Positions 41,908-52,990 of a stretch of DNA of 64,000 bases are shown here, one piece after another (positions within the stretch are counted from its first letter, which is position 1; each line of letters starts with the position of its first letter). Source of the DNA: Pyropia yezoensis (lineage: Eukaryota > Rhodophyta > Bangiophyceae > Bangiales > Bangiaceae); the NCBI GenBank assembly GCA_009829735.1, contig CM020618.1:5516882-5580881 (forward strand). Direction: 5' to 3'. The position numbers were made by a program, and so were the translations under genes. The notes below the pieces were generated by a model that was not told the origin of the DNA, did not search any database, and saw nothing but the letters and a program-made list of their open reading frames with translations.

Positions 41908-41937
41908 GTCCCATTTGCACACCCCTGTTGTCGCTTC

Positions 41938-42406
41938 TGTGGCAGTATTGACCCCCAGGTAGGGGGGCAACACGTGCCATGCAAGGGGCGGCAGGCCACT
42001 AGCCTGATCCGTTCCTCCCCCTGCATTTGGGTCCATATTCCCTAAGTTTGGGATAGTTAGCTTAGTAGTAAATCCAACTTGGATTTGAGGGTTTTCTGCA
42101 TTTATCGTCTTGAATTTTCGTGTGGCCCGGTGGGCAGGTGCTGGGGTGGGAGATTCTGAGTGGCGAGATTCTGAGTGGACCCTGGGGGGATAAGGGGAGG
42201 GACAGCGGGGCTTGGCCCTGCGTCCCCGTCCCGACCAAGAAACTGTTGGACCACACACCATCCTCTTGTTTGTCCGTGGGGGGTTTGCCCCACAACAGGG
42301 ACAGAGTGTGTGCGACTTGCACTTCTTCCGGTTCCCCCGACACGGGAGGCAGCCCTAGCACACCGCCCCAACTTGGGTGACGTGTGTGCATGTGGTTTTT
42401 GCCACA
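41938..42406 (+). repeat. Family 2 LTR (copy A)
   Basis: 469 bases, TGTGGCA...TGCCACA, nearly identical to 59,025-59,493 and to the reverse complement of 54,829-55,299. Confidence 0.94.
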
Positions 42407-42428
42407 TTTGGTGGAGGAGCAGGGGACA
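42407..42428 (+). other. Primer-binding region of family 2 copy A
   Basis: ttTGGTGGAGGAGCAGGGGA immediately follows the LTR, matching the complete chromovirus in all but one base of its core. Confidence 0.65.
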
Positions 42429-42525
42429 GAGGTAAACAATACCTCCGGGTGCACCCGGGTGTAGGGGGCCCTCTGTCTCAGAGGAACGGTGGTCTTGGAC
42501 CGTGTCATACGGATCGTCAGCCAAC

Positions 42526-44472
42526 ATGGCCAGCTCGGACCCCCCGTCGTCCGGGGAGTACACGGGTGACGCACGTACTTCAGTGCCTTTGAATACTGGT
42601 GAGACACAGGTGGGTTTACCTGGGGTCGCAGAGGGACTAGAGGTCCCTCAAGCCAGCAGGACTGGAAGTACGGGCGGGCAACAGGCCACCCCGACTCAGT
42701 CGGGAGTTCACTCGGGTGACACTTCTGATGTGGGTGGGCCGAAGTCTGGCCACCGTGTGGTATACTCAACGGGAACGTCCCAAGGGGTGAGGACTGTCCC
42801 CGCGGGATCCACTAGGGTTGGAGCCAACTTTGGCTTGGAGCCGTCGCCAACTAGGCTTTCGGAGGACGGTGGACCTCCGTTGGTCGGCGATGGGCTCGCA
42901 CCCATGCCCCCGGTTGAGGCCCCTGAGGGACCTGGTTACACCTCAGGTGGACTCCCGGAGGCGGACCGAGACTCAACTGGAGTCGTCAATCCACTCCTCG
43001 CGGAAACTGTCCGTCGGGAGGCGACCAATGTGTTGCGGCAGACTTTGCCGGACCTGGTGGTCACGATGACGAATACTATTCTGAATCAGATTGTGGCGAG
43101 TTTGCCAGATGGCCTTAATGTCCAGACCGGACTGGGGCTTTCGAGCTCGCAGGCGCAGGGGGAATCTCTTCTGACGCCTATTCCGGGTCGCCCCGAACAG
43201 GGGGGGACCCCTGTGACTCCCAACGTGGGAGCCGCACCATTCTCGGTGGTACGTACGCCCTTCACGGGGGAGTTCCCCTCGGAAACGCCGGCGGCTACAC
43301 CAAGCTCGCCGTACCAGACTAGAGGCGCTGAGGGTCAACTTATTCCAGTGCCACAGCGGCTGTTCCCTCAACGTGAGGTGCCGCCAAAGATCCAGGTAGC
43401 CAACCCGGTCTACCAGAGGATCTTTGACTGTGAGACCTACGCCCTCCACAACAAGTCGGTGGCGTATGGTCCTGACCAGGCCCGAGCCATGGGCCGTGCC
43501 AAGAAGAATGCACTTCATTCTTTGGGGCACAAAGCGGAGTGGGATGGAACCCCCCCCCTCCGTGTCTTTGAGTTCCTACGTCGTTTCACAAAAACCTGTG
43601 ACGACAATGCCATTAGTGAAGGCATGGCTTTTTACATGCTACAGGAGTTTACGAAGGGCGACCTGCGGACAGAACTTATGTCCGTCATGCCCAGCTCCTC
43701 AAGTGGAGGCGCTGGGGAGGTGAGGTCCTATTTGGAGCTCGTCAACTGGTTGTTGAGAGCCATGGTTGATGAGGCAGCGTTGGCTTCTCAAGTCGAGGAG
43801 TTTACGCAAGCCCATCAGGAAGAGGCGGAGGACGAGTTGTCCTTTGCGGAGCGAGTCCGTAAGCTCAACAATCTTTGTGGGTTTCTTCATCCACAAGCTG
43901 TGGTGAAGAGTCGGTTTGTGGAGGGACTCCATTGGTCAGTCCGGATGGAGACCCGGGAGCATAACACTGCCCGGGCGACCCTGGCCGAGTTGGCTAGGTT
44001 CGCCTATCGCAGAGGCGAGGCCTACCGCAAGTTGCGGGAGGAACAACGCCAGGAGCGTCAGGCCGAGTTGGCCAAGGAACGGGAGGAGGCGCGCCAGGCC
44101 AGAGAGTTGAGAGAGGCACGCCGAATCCGCAAGGAGAGGGTGGTAGCTGCCGTGGGAACTTCCCAGGGTATCCCTTCGTCTTCCCCAGTTGGGAAGACCC
44201 CTCCCGGAACAGACCATTGGTGTTGGAACTGCAACTCCGATGGACACTGGGCATATGATTGCCCCAAGTTGAGTAAACGCATCCAACAACTTGTTAGGAA
44301 TGCGAGTAAGAAGTCGGCTACGAACGAAGTACGTTCACGCCGCGAGGGTGGGTCTCGACCGGTCGTCGCGGTCGCCTCACCCTCGGCGGAGGAGGCGGAC
44401 ACGTCGTCTTCGGACTCGTCGTCTTCCTCCCCGCCCTCAGATTCGGACGCCAAGTCGGCGGGAAACGAATGA
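42526..44472 (+). CDS. gag: Gag of family 2 chromovirus, intact
   Basis: 648 residues from the ATG in caacATGgc; an upstream GTG in phase was not used. The N-terminal third is low-complexity. The capsid-like region includes RVFEFLRRFTKTCDDNAISE, FYMLQEFTKGDLRTELMSVM and an acidic-basic helical block (EEQRQERQAELAKEREEAR in phase). A zinc knuckle CWNCNSDGHWAYDC (C-x2-C-x4-H-x4-C) is near the C-terminus, followed by a Ser/Asp-rich tail. The stop TGA overlaps the pol ATG as ATGA. Little resemblance to the family 1 Gag outside the knuckle. Confidence 0.92.
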   Translation: MASSDPPSSGEYTGDARTSVPLNTGETQVGLPGVAEGLEVPQASRTGSTGGQQATPTQSGVHSGDTSDVGGPKSGHRVVYSTGTSQGVRTVPAGSTRVGANFGLEPSPTRLSEDGGPPLVGDGLAPMPPVEAPEGPGYTSGGLPEADRDSTGVVNPLLAETVRREATNVLRQTLPDLVVTMTNTILNQIVASLPDGLNVQTGLGLSSSQAQGESLLTPIPGRPEQGGTPVTPNVGAAPFSVVRTPFTGEFPSETPAATPSSPYQTRGAEGQLIPVPQRLFPQREVPPKIQVANPVYQRIFDCETYALHNKSVAYGPDQARAMGRAKKNALHSLGHKAEWDGTPPLRVFEFLRRFTKTCDDNAISEGMAFYMLQEFTKGDLRTELMSVMPSSSSGGAGEVRSYLELVNWLLRAMVDEAALASQVEEFTQAHQEEAEDELSFAERVRKLNNLCGFLHPQAVVKSRFVEGLHWSVRMETREHNTARATLAELARFAYRRGEAYRKLREEQRQERQAELAKEREEARQARELREARRIRKERVVAAVGTSQGIPSSSPVGKTPPGTDHWCWNCNSDGHWAYDCPKLSKRIQQLVRNASKKSATNEVRSRREGGSRPVVAVASPSAEEADTSSSDSSSSSPPSDSDAKSAGNE

Positions 44473-47400
44473 CCGTTGGGGCTGGTCGTCCGAAGCTCAC
44501 AACGGCAGCCTCGGCCAAGTGGGCCAGGAGGACGAACCAACCGTGCCGGATACTGCGGCGACCTAAGGGAGTCCGCCCACCTCGGGTAGGACTCCCTAAG
44601 AACGTAAACCCACGTCGGGTCATCGCGGTGCTGACGGGTGAGAACTTCCAGGTGGCTGGACGGGTGCAACTTGCCCCCGGCCGCGCCTGTTGTGCCCGTA
44701 TCGTACTTGATACCGGGTCAGGAGCCTCCTTGATACGCAAGTCGCTATTACCAGAGGAGGTGAAGCTCCAACGCTGGAGGCCCAAAGCTGACCATATGAT
44801 TGACATCAATGGTGGGGTACTTCCCATCGTTGGTGCCGTGACCCCACCACCTAGGTTGGGGACCCATGAGGTCGACGTGACCTATGGCGTAGTTGAGAAT
44901 ATATCGGTACCCCTGCTTCTGGGTACCCCCCATGTTGTTACACAAGTGCCTTTGATTTGTGGCCCTGAGTACTGGGTCAAGTTGATGAATGGGGAGACTA
45001 TCCCCATCCTTGGTAAGGGAAAGTCTGTGGCTCCTGTGACAGTTTCACAGTCGAAGCCTGTTTGCTCTGTGAGGGAAGGGTTTTCTGCTACCCTGCGTCT
45101 AGCCCGTAAAGTCACGTTGCTCCCCAACTCGGTGGCGCACGTTGATGTTGTAACTGATTTTACGGGGAACGGGTTGGTGCACCCTCACCCCCGTCTTGCT
45201 CGCAAGCACCAAGTGCATGTTGCCCTTGGCACGATGGACTCCAAAGCCGGAGTCCTGTGGAGGATACAGGTGATGAACCTGAGCTTGTCGCCCCAGTACT
45301 TCAAGTCGGGAGCCAAGTTCGGCTATATCGACCAACACGAGGGACTGGTAGTAGCGGTCACCCTCAACGCGGGCGCAAGTGGCGACCCGAAGTCCGGAAA
45401 GGAGAAGCATCAAGCCAAGTCGGCCGCCTCTCCTCGGCCCCATGTGAACATGCAGGGTGTCCCCCCCAAGTTGAGGGTTCAAGTTGAACGCCTCTTGGAC
45501 CAATATCACAAGTTGTGGGATGGTCAATTGGGACTCATGAGAGCCACCCAACACCGGATCGAGTTGAAGCCCGGTGCACCCCCTATACGCCAACAACCGT
45601 ATAGGGGAGGACCTCGTTCAAGGGCCCTCGTTAAGGAGCAAGTTGCTCGCATGGAGGCCCTCGATGTGATCGAGGCCAGCAACGCCGAGTGGGCGAGTCC
45701 GGTGGTTACCGTCCCCAAAGTTGATGGGACCCCCCGGTTTTGTATCGACTGCCGTAAGCTCAACGAGAGCACGGTGAAGGACAGTTATCCCCTACCTAGG
45801 ATGGACGACTGTCTGGACTCTCTGGGGGAGGCGAACGTGTTCTCTACCCTGGACTGTAACGCGGGGTACTGGCAAATTCCCATTGCCCCGGAGGACAGGC
45901 ATAAAACTACCTTTACCTGTCACTGTGGTACCTACCAGTGCAAGCGCCTACCGTTTGGTCTGTGTAACGCGCCGGCAACTTTCCAGCGCGCTATGGACAT
46001 GATTCTGGCCGGAGTACGGTGGCAGATCTGTCTTGTGTACCTAGACGATATCATTGTGTTCTCCCGAAGTCCGGAAGAACACATTGGCCATCTTGGCCAG
46101 GTGTTCAAGCTACTTGCTGACGCCGGTGTGTCGCTGAAGGCGAGTAAGTGCCACCTCTTCACTCAAGAGGTGGAGTACTTGGGACATGTTGTCCGTCCGG
46201 GGCGTCTCAGTGTTAACGAGAAGAACTTGAGGGCCATTCGTAAGGCTCAGTACCCCCGGACCCAGACCGAGATGAGGAGCTTCCTCGGGATGTGTAGCGT
46301 GTACCGACGTTTCACCAAGGGCTTCGCCAAGGTGGCGAAGCCGTTGAATGAGTTAGTGAGCTCAACGCTCCCGAAGAACCTACCTCCCCCAAGTCGGGTG
46401 GAGCAGGAATCCTTTGAGACTCTTCGGGACCTTCTGCTGAAGCCCCCCATCTTGGCTATTCCCCAGGTTGGGAGGCCACTACATCCTGGACGTGGACGCT
46501 AGCTACGACCAACTTGGTTGTGTGTTGCTTCAGCAGCAGCCGGACAAGGAGTACTTGCCGGTGGGATACTTTAGTAAGGGGCTGAACTCGGCCGAGAAGA
46601 ACTACGGAGTCACCGAGTTGGAAGGACTCACAGTGGTGTGGGCGGTGACGTCACTTCGTCACTTCCTAGAGGGTGAGAAGTTCCTCATCCGCTGTGACCA
46701 CCGCGCGTCGCAGTTCATCTTTAAGACGGACTGTACGAACACTCGTCTCAATCGGTGGAGGGTGCGACTGGCACCCTTCAACTTTGACATTGAGTACCGA
46801 CCTGGCAGGCAACGTGGCCCCTGCCGACGGCTTCTCTCGGGTTAACCTACCGAGGGGGCTGGCCACTAACCCCGTCGATGAGGACATCCCCATCGTGGGG
46901 GTAGTCCACGCGCTCGGGTCAGGCGTTGAAACCCCGAGGCGCCAGGAAACAAGAAGTACTTGCCCCTGTCCCTGGACGAGGTGGTGAAGGCCCAGGCCGA
47001 GGATCCCTTCTGCAAGTCGCAGAGGGATACCACTGGATACAGTGGCGGAGACGCGGTTCTTCTTGGAAGAGGATGGCCTCCTCATGAGGAGGGGGGTATT
47101 CCAGGGGACCGAACACACTTGTCGTCCCCACATCCCTCAAGGTCAGTATCCTTGAGAGGAGCACAACGCTCCCACGGGTGGACACCTGGGGTCTAGTAAA
47201 CTGTACCAGACCCTGAGTACCAGAAACTACTGGCCGTCCATGGTGGTGGACATCTATAGTTGGGTGGCTGCCTGCACAAGTTGTGCACAGAGACCGTCTG
47301 ATGGAACGGCGGCCTAGTACGGCTATGCTATTGTTCCGGCCAAGGAGCCCGCGCGCGTTGGCGATGGACATCCTTGGGCCACTGCCAGTGACCGAGGAGG

Positions 47401-47788
47401 GCAACCAGTACCTCCTGGTCATCTGTGACCGCTTCACGAAACTTACGCGAGCGATCCCACTGGCAGAGATCACGGCCATGTCGGTCGTGTCAGCCTTCCT
47501 AGATCACTGGGTTGCCGCGTATGGCATCCCAGATAGTACACTATCGGACAATGGACCGCAATTTTCGTCGGTACTGTTTCAGGGAGTGCTGGATATGTTG
47601 GGGGTTAAGGCAAAACTATGCCACCCCCTACCACCCACAAACTAATGGGCAGGTGGAGCGCTTCAACAAAACTATTGTTAGGCAGCTGCGCCACTATGTG
47701 AGTGAGCACGTGAAGACGTGGGACCAATACATTTCTATTCTTACTACCGCCTACAATTCGCAGGTTCACTCATCTACAGGGGAAGTAC
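44469..47788 (+). pseudogene. pol: Pol of family 2 chromovirus copy A, frameshifted
   Basis: Starts at the ATG overlapping the gag stop. The first frame (44,469-46,502) holds the protease VLDTGSGASLIRKSLLP, then RT with FCIDCRKLNESTVKDSYPLP, LPFGLCNAPATFQRAMDMI and YLDD near 46,038. Compared with copy C, an extra C near 46,460 shifts the frame just before the RNase H motif YILDVDASYDQLGCVLLQ, which continues in the next phase. A further extra base near 46,813 and others before the integrase break it again. The integrase core is recognisable (AMDILGPLPVTEEGNQYLLV, TLSDNGPQFSSV, NGQVERFNKTIVRQL) with another extra A near 47,614. The end is lost in the gap. Nonfunctional as assembled. Confidence 0.9.
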
Positions 47789-48288
47789 NNNNNNNNNNNN
47801 NNNNNNNNNNNNNNNNNNNNNNNNNNNNNNNNNNNNNNNNNNNNNNNNNNNNNNNNNNNNNNNNNNNNNNNNNNNNNNNNNNNNNNNNNNNNNNNNNNNN
47901 NNNNNNNNNNNNNNNNNNNNNNNNNNNNNNNNNNNNNNNNNNNNNNNNNNNNNNNNNNNNNNNNNNNNNNNNNNNNNNNNNNNNNNNNNNNNNNNNNNNN
48001 NNNNNNNNNNNNNNNNNNNNNNNNNNNNNNNNNNNNNNNNNNNNNNNNNNNNNNNNNNNNNNNNNNNNNNNNNNNNNNNNNNNNNNNNNNNNNNNNNNNN
48101 NNNNNNNNNNNNNNNNNNNNNNNNNNNNNNNNNNNNNNNNNNNNNNNNNNNNNNNNNNNNNNNNNNNNNNNNNNNNNNNNNNNNNNNNNNNNNNNNNNNN
48201 NNNNNNNNNNNNNNNNNNNNNNNNNNNNNNNNNNNNNNNNNNNNNNNNNNNNNNNNNNNNNNNNNNNNNNNNNNNNNNNNNNNNNNNN
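47789..48288. other. Assembly gap (500 N)
   Basis: Exactly 500 unknown bases, a scaffold filler. The true length is unknown and the sequences either side may not be neighbours. Confidence 0.99.
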
Positions 48289-48965
48289 CCCGGCGGCGGC
48301 CCCGGCGGCCCCGCCGCCGCGCCGGCAGCCCCGCCCCATGAATCATGCAACGAGGCTGGTCTCCCTCTCTGGCGGCCCTTCTGCTTGGCGTGGGCCCCCC
48401 TGCCGGCCGGACCCTCCCTGGCAGAAACGCTGGTCGTCCTCTGCTTTGCCGCCCTCCCTCGGCGCGGCCGCCACTGCCGGCCCAGCACGCGCATCCGGCA
48501 ACGCTGGTGGGCTTCTGGGGGGCCCCTTCCTCACCTCCGCGGGGTCCCCACCCTCGCAGGACGTGTGCCAGTAAGGCTGGGTGTCGAAGCAATTGCCTCT
48601 CTTCCTGGGCGCGGCCGCCACTGGCGGCCCAGCACGCCCATCCAGCAACCGCTGGTGGGCTTTTGGGGGCCCGTCCCCCGGCAGGGGCCCTCACCTGCCC
48701 ACGGTTCCAGCAGCGCTGGTGGTCGTGTGGGCCGCCGCACCCCCCCGGCGCGGCCGCCCCTGCCGGCCGTGCACGCCTGTTCCAGCAACGCTGGCGCGCG
48801 TTTGGGCGGGCCGGCTGCTCGGAGGGGCCCCCAAGACCTCCTGGTGCCCCGTTTTCCATCGCCGCTGGTGGTGATGTGGGCCGCCGCCCACCCTGCGTGC
48901 GCCGCCACTGCCGGAAGGGCACACCCGTCCAGCAACGCTGTTGCCCTGGCTGGGGGTCCCTTCCA
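48289..48965. repeat. Degenerate GC-rich minisatellite, unit about 140-150 bp
   Basis: The block ggcgcggccgccnctgccgg followed by ccagcaacgctggtgg-type sequence recurs near 48,461, 48,608, 48,747 and about 48,895. Units are diverged. The gap probably exists because of this array. Confidence 0.65.
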
Positions 48966-51530
48966 CGCGACCAATGTGGCCCGACCTTGTTGCCTCTGAG
49001 GCCGCCATCCCGCCCTGTCGCCGCCCACCCAGTACACCCTGGATTTTCCCCCTAATCCCATGCCTCATACCCAAGGGATAATATCTGGGACCTCTCCTTA
49101 CAGATCCTGCCGAGCCAACTCCTGGCAACATGGAACAATTTCTTGTATTGTGGGGCATGACGCGGTGTACCTTCCAGACTCATGATGAGTCAGCCGCTGT
49201 CTCACGGTGTCTGCTGGCCGCACGACAGCGGCCATCGACAACGCATCATGGCCTGTCGAAAGGCGCCACCGTCAGCACCCATGACGAGCCACATCTGCCA
49301 CAGCTGGCAAGTCCGTTAGAATGTCCTCGCTGCATTGCAGCGATGTGACTGGCTAGCCGGCTGGCAGATTCGATCGACTCGATCGAACCGCGCTTACACG
49401 CCTCTCGGACCTTCGGACTGCCTGGCGTCTGGGGCCGGCTGGGACGGCGCACTAGGCGCTGCACGCCGGACCCTTTCGTTTGGGGCAAAACTTGGGCTGC
49501 ACTCCTTTAGTGCGCACGCCCGCCCATGCTTTGTTCTGAGAGCCATGCTTTGTTTTTTGGCCGTTTTGTGCCTACCGGCGGCGCGACGAGGAAACGCATG
49601 CTTTGGGGCACCTTGGGTTGCCCCGACGCGAGTATATAGTGCGTGGGTGGCGGCGCCACCGGGGAGACCGGAGGGGCAACCACAGACACAGACCAAAGAC
49701 GACCTTAACCCTTTGAACCCCCTCGATCACCACCGACGTCGCGCCGTCCTTCTTCCCCAGACCCACCACCGTCACCATCTCCATCCTCTCCCCGCACCCC
49801 GTCTCCCTATTGGCTGGCACGGGTCGCTGACACCATCACGAGTACGTTGAGGGCTGCCCAAGTGTGGGTGGTTCCTCACACCGATGGAGAGACGTGAAGG
49901 GCGACCCGCCCTGCAACGACAATGGCCAAATCGGCTTCAGGCTCGACAGTGCATCCCGAAGGGACGCCGCGAAGCGACATGTTCGGGTGAGCCGGCGATG
50001 GTCACTGTGGCAGGCCGATCGAGCGAGGCTTTCAGCGACAGTGGCTCGAGCGGGCCACCAGAAGGGGGACGTGGTTGTCAGGGGCCGCCACACGTGGCGG
50101 CCGACATCGTCGGCGACCGGAAACCAAATGCAACTCAATCACACACACTGCACGGCGTTGTATTTCACAATTTTCCACTGCAACGTACTGCAACATCACG
50201 CGAAGACCGTCCACTGATGAAAAAAGAGCACCACTGCAATACATGTCATGACTCGTGTATCGCCGCATCTTCTTGTATTTCCCTGCAACACAGATCCCTC
50301 ATGCACATCACCGCTCCTCACACACTGGCCATCGCGACTCGACAGTCGCATCGGACAAGCTGGTCGAGTCACGGACGACGAAACATCGACCTTTCGTTCT
50401 CCACGCCTACACGCCCGGCCGCCAGTGTCGTCTTCGTTCAAAATACATCGCTGAAGAGTCCACCAATTCTTCCGACCCGACCAGATCGCGCGGTCCGGAC
50501 GTTTCAGGACATCTGATTGACAACACAGCCTCGCCCGAGCCTCCATCACGCAGGCTACTTCTTGGCATCCCTCCTGAACATGCTCATTTGCGCATCTACA
50601 GACGCCAGTGAGCTGATTCTGGACTCAGCTTGTCTTAAATCGCACCAAGATCCTCCACAAGTGATGATCCAGTTCCCGGCTCGCACCCCTCCCACATCAC
50701 CACGCGAAGCACCTCCCGAGAATCGTCCTTGGGGAGGGGCACGGTGCCTTCTGGGCCCAAAGTCAGAGAACTGTCGACTTGGTGCAGTCAGCGAAGTGCA
50801 AGAGCCTGTACGTCTGGGTGTCCATGATTGAAGATTTCACCGAATCGCCTCTCCTTGCCACGTCCTGAGCAATCCCCACCCCTCTTTCCCAGAATTCTCA
50901 TTTGACTCCTCAATCCTAGTCAATCGCAGCTCCGGAAGCTCTCTGCCTCCCCGCCCCCCCGCGCCCCCCTAGCCCTCCCAGTTTGCTCATGTGACCCCCC
51001 CCTCCAAGAAGGGCCCTCAATACATCAATTCAGCTTTTAGAACTTGTTCGGGGAGGACGAAGGACGACGGGAGCAAGACGCTGGGCTCATTCGACAGCGT
51101 GATCCCCCACTCCCGGGCAAGCTACTGCGACGTAAAAAAAAATCCTGCAGGGGCATGGAGGACTGACAAGCTACCAAATCGGTCCTGACTTCAGATTTCT
51201 TTTCGAGAAAGTTAGTAGACCTTAATTGTTCATGGTAAGTCTCATTCGACACCACTATCGTGAATTTGCATAGGGGCACCATCGCGTTCTGGTTTGTCGA
51301 TGTGATGATATGGTTTGAAAAACGTTGCATTTCCGCATGTTCTACTGACGACTTACGTGAGAATGCTCGAGCACTCCGAAGTTGGGGATGCTTCAAGTAC
51401 GTTTTCGTCAGTATTTGAACTTTCCGTGTGCGCAAGTACAGGATCTTTTGTTGAACTCTCACAGAATCTGAACAGAGTGGGCAGATCCTTGCACGGGCTT
51501 GCTCCATATGAAGATTATTTGCTTGGCCAA
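48966..51530. other. Unassigned region
   Basis: No supported gene, RNA or known element. Composition is moderate rather than extreme GC. Short frames on both strands have no recognisable domains. Confidence 0.4.
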
Positions 51531-51639
51531 TCAGCGCCAATCCCGCCACCACCACTTGGCGCCCAATGAATGAACTGGTGGCTACCGTCGCTGCGGTGGA
51601 GACCGGACGCCATTGGGATGCGTGTGGAGCACGAACCGG

Positions 51640-51960
51640 GCTTGCCACACATTGCCCCCTCCACCCACCGCCCTGCCTCCACCTTACCCCCCCCCTCCAC
51701 GCCCCGCTCGCACTCTCCTCCATCCCCTGCAAGCGCTCTCCCGGACTGCCCCTTCTCCCACCGTGTCGTCCCATTCCTTTCCTGCTCCCCCCCCACCCCC
51801 CCCCGTCTCCACCCCCCGCGCCCCCTTCTCTCCATCTCCATTCCCACTTCCCCGCACCCATGCCCCCCCCCCCCCCCCCCCCCTCTCCACCCCTCGCGCC
51901 CCCCCCCGCTTCCCTCCATCTCCTCTCCCGCTTCCTCGCACCCACGCTCTTCCTTTCTGC
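51640..51960. repeat. C/T-rich pyrimidine tract
   Basis: About 300 bases almost purine-free on the plus strand, including a run of about 20 C near 51,870, directly before the 460-bp tandem repeats. A shorter tract occurs at the same place in the second unit (about 52,330-52,430). Confidence 0.8.
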
Positions 51961-52990
51961 TTGCTCTTCTTGTCCACCACTCAGGTATGTGCGGAGGATG
52001 CCATGGGTGGTGTATGTGGGTGGATCGGGCTGGACGGAGCTGCTCTGGTGATGTACGTGGGTGTGTGCGCGGGGGGCTTGCTCGCGCGGGTGGTACGAGA
52101 GGGCGTGTGGGAGGGTGGCAGTTGCCGTGCTGGTGGCGGTAGGAAGACGATACTCATGGGGGTGCCATACATGCACAGTTCCATGTCATGCGCTACATTG
52201 GCTTGCATTTCCCTGCAACTGCGTTGCGTTGGCTTGCAGTTATCTGCACTATCTTGCATATTCACCAGTGTACTACTCGCTACGCACCTTTCGCAGGTTC
52301 TTCTGGATCTTCTTTTTCTTGTCGAGCTGGCGTCCTCCCTTCCCTTTCCACCCCCCTCACCCCCCCGCTTCCCTCCATCGCCTATCCCGCTTCCTCGCAC
52401 CCACGTTCTTCCTTTTCCGCTTACTCTTCTTGTCCACCACTCAGGTATGTGCGGAGGATGCATGGGTGGTGCATGTGGGTGGATCGGCTGGACGGAGCTG
52501 CTCTGGTGATGTACGTGGGTGTGTGCGCGGGGGGCTGCTCGCGCGGTGGTACGAGAGCGCGTGTGGGAGGGTGGCAGTTGCCGTGCTGGTGGCGGTAGGA
52601 AGACGATACTCATGGGGGTGCCATACATGCACAGTTCCATGTCATGCGCTACATTGGCTTGCATTTCCCTGCATGTGCGTTGCGTTGGCTTGCAATTACC
52701 TGCATGTTGTTGATATTCACGAGTCTTTTGCCCGCTACGTACCTTTCGCAGTTCCTTCTCAATGTGATCCTTACCGCGCTGGTGTCCTCTCTTCCCTCTC
52801 TTTCGGCCCCCGGCTTCCCGGCTCCCCTCCACGCGATTTCACACCCCCCGGCGCCCTCTCCCACCTCCCCTTGGTCTTTCTGTGTACTCTCAGGTATGCG
52901 CAGAGTATGCCGTGAGTGGTGCATGCGGAAGGATGAGCCGGACGCAGCTGCTATGGTGATTTAGGTGGGTGCGTCGGCGGGTGGATGCGT
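51880..52990. repeat. Tandem repeat, unit about 450-460 bp, two full copies and a third partial
   Basis: The landmark ccaccactcaggtatgtgcgg occurs at about 51,975 and 52,435. The related ctctcaggtatgcgcag is at 52,888. Units also share gtgggtgtgtgcgcgggggg, cgatactcatgggggtgcca and catgtcatgcgctacattgg. The third copy is more diverged. Confidence 0.88.

Larger units (their letters stand above)
41938..47788 (+). mobile_element. Family 2 chromovirus, copy A, decayed and running into the assembly gap
   Basis: LTR at the left, then primer-binding region, gag, and a frameshifted pol up to the integrase, where the N run begins. No second LTR in this orientation is seen after the gap. It starts only 30 bases from the right target duplication of the complete chromovirus. 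Confidence 0.9.
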
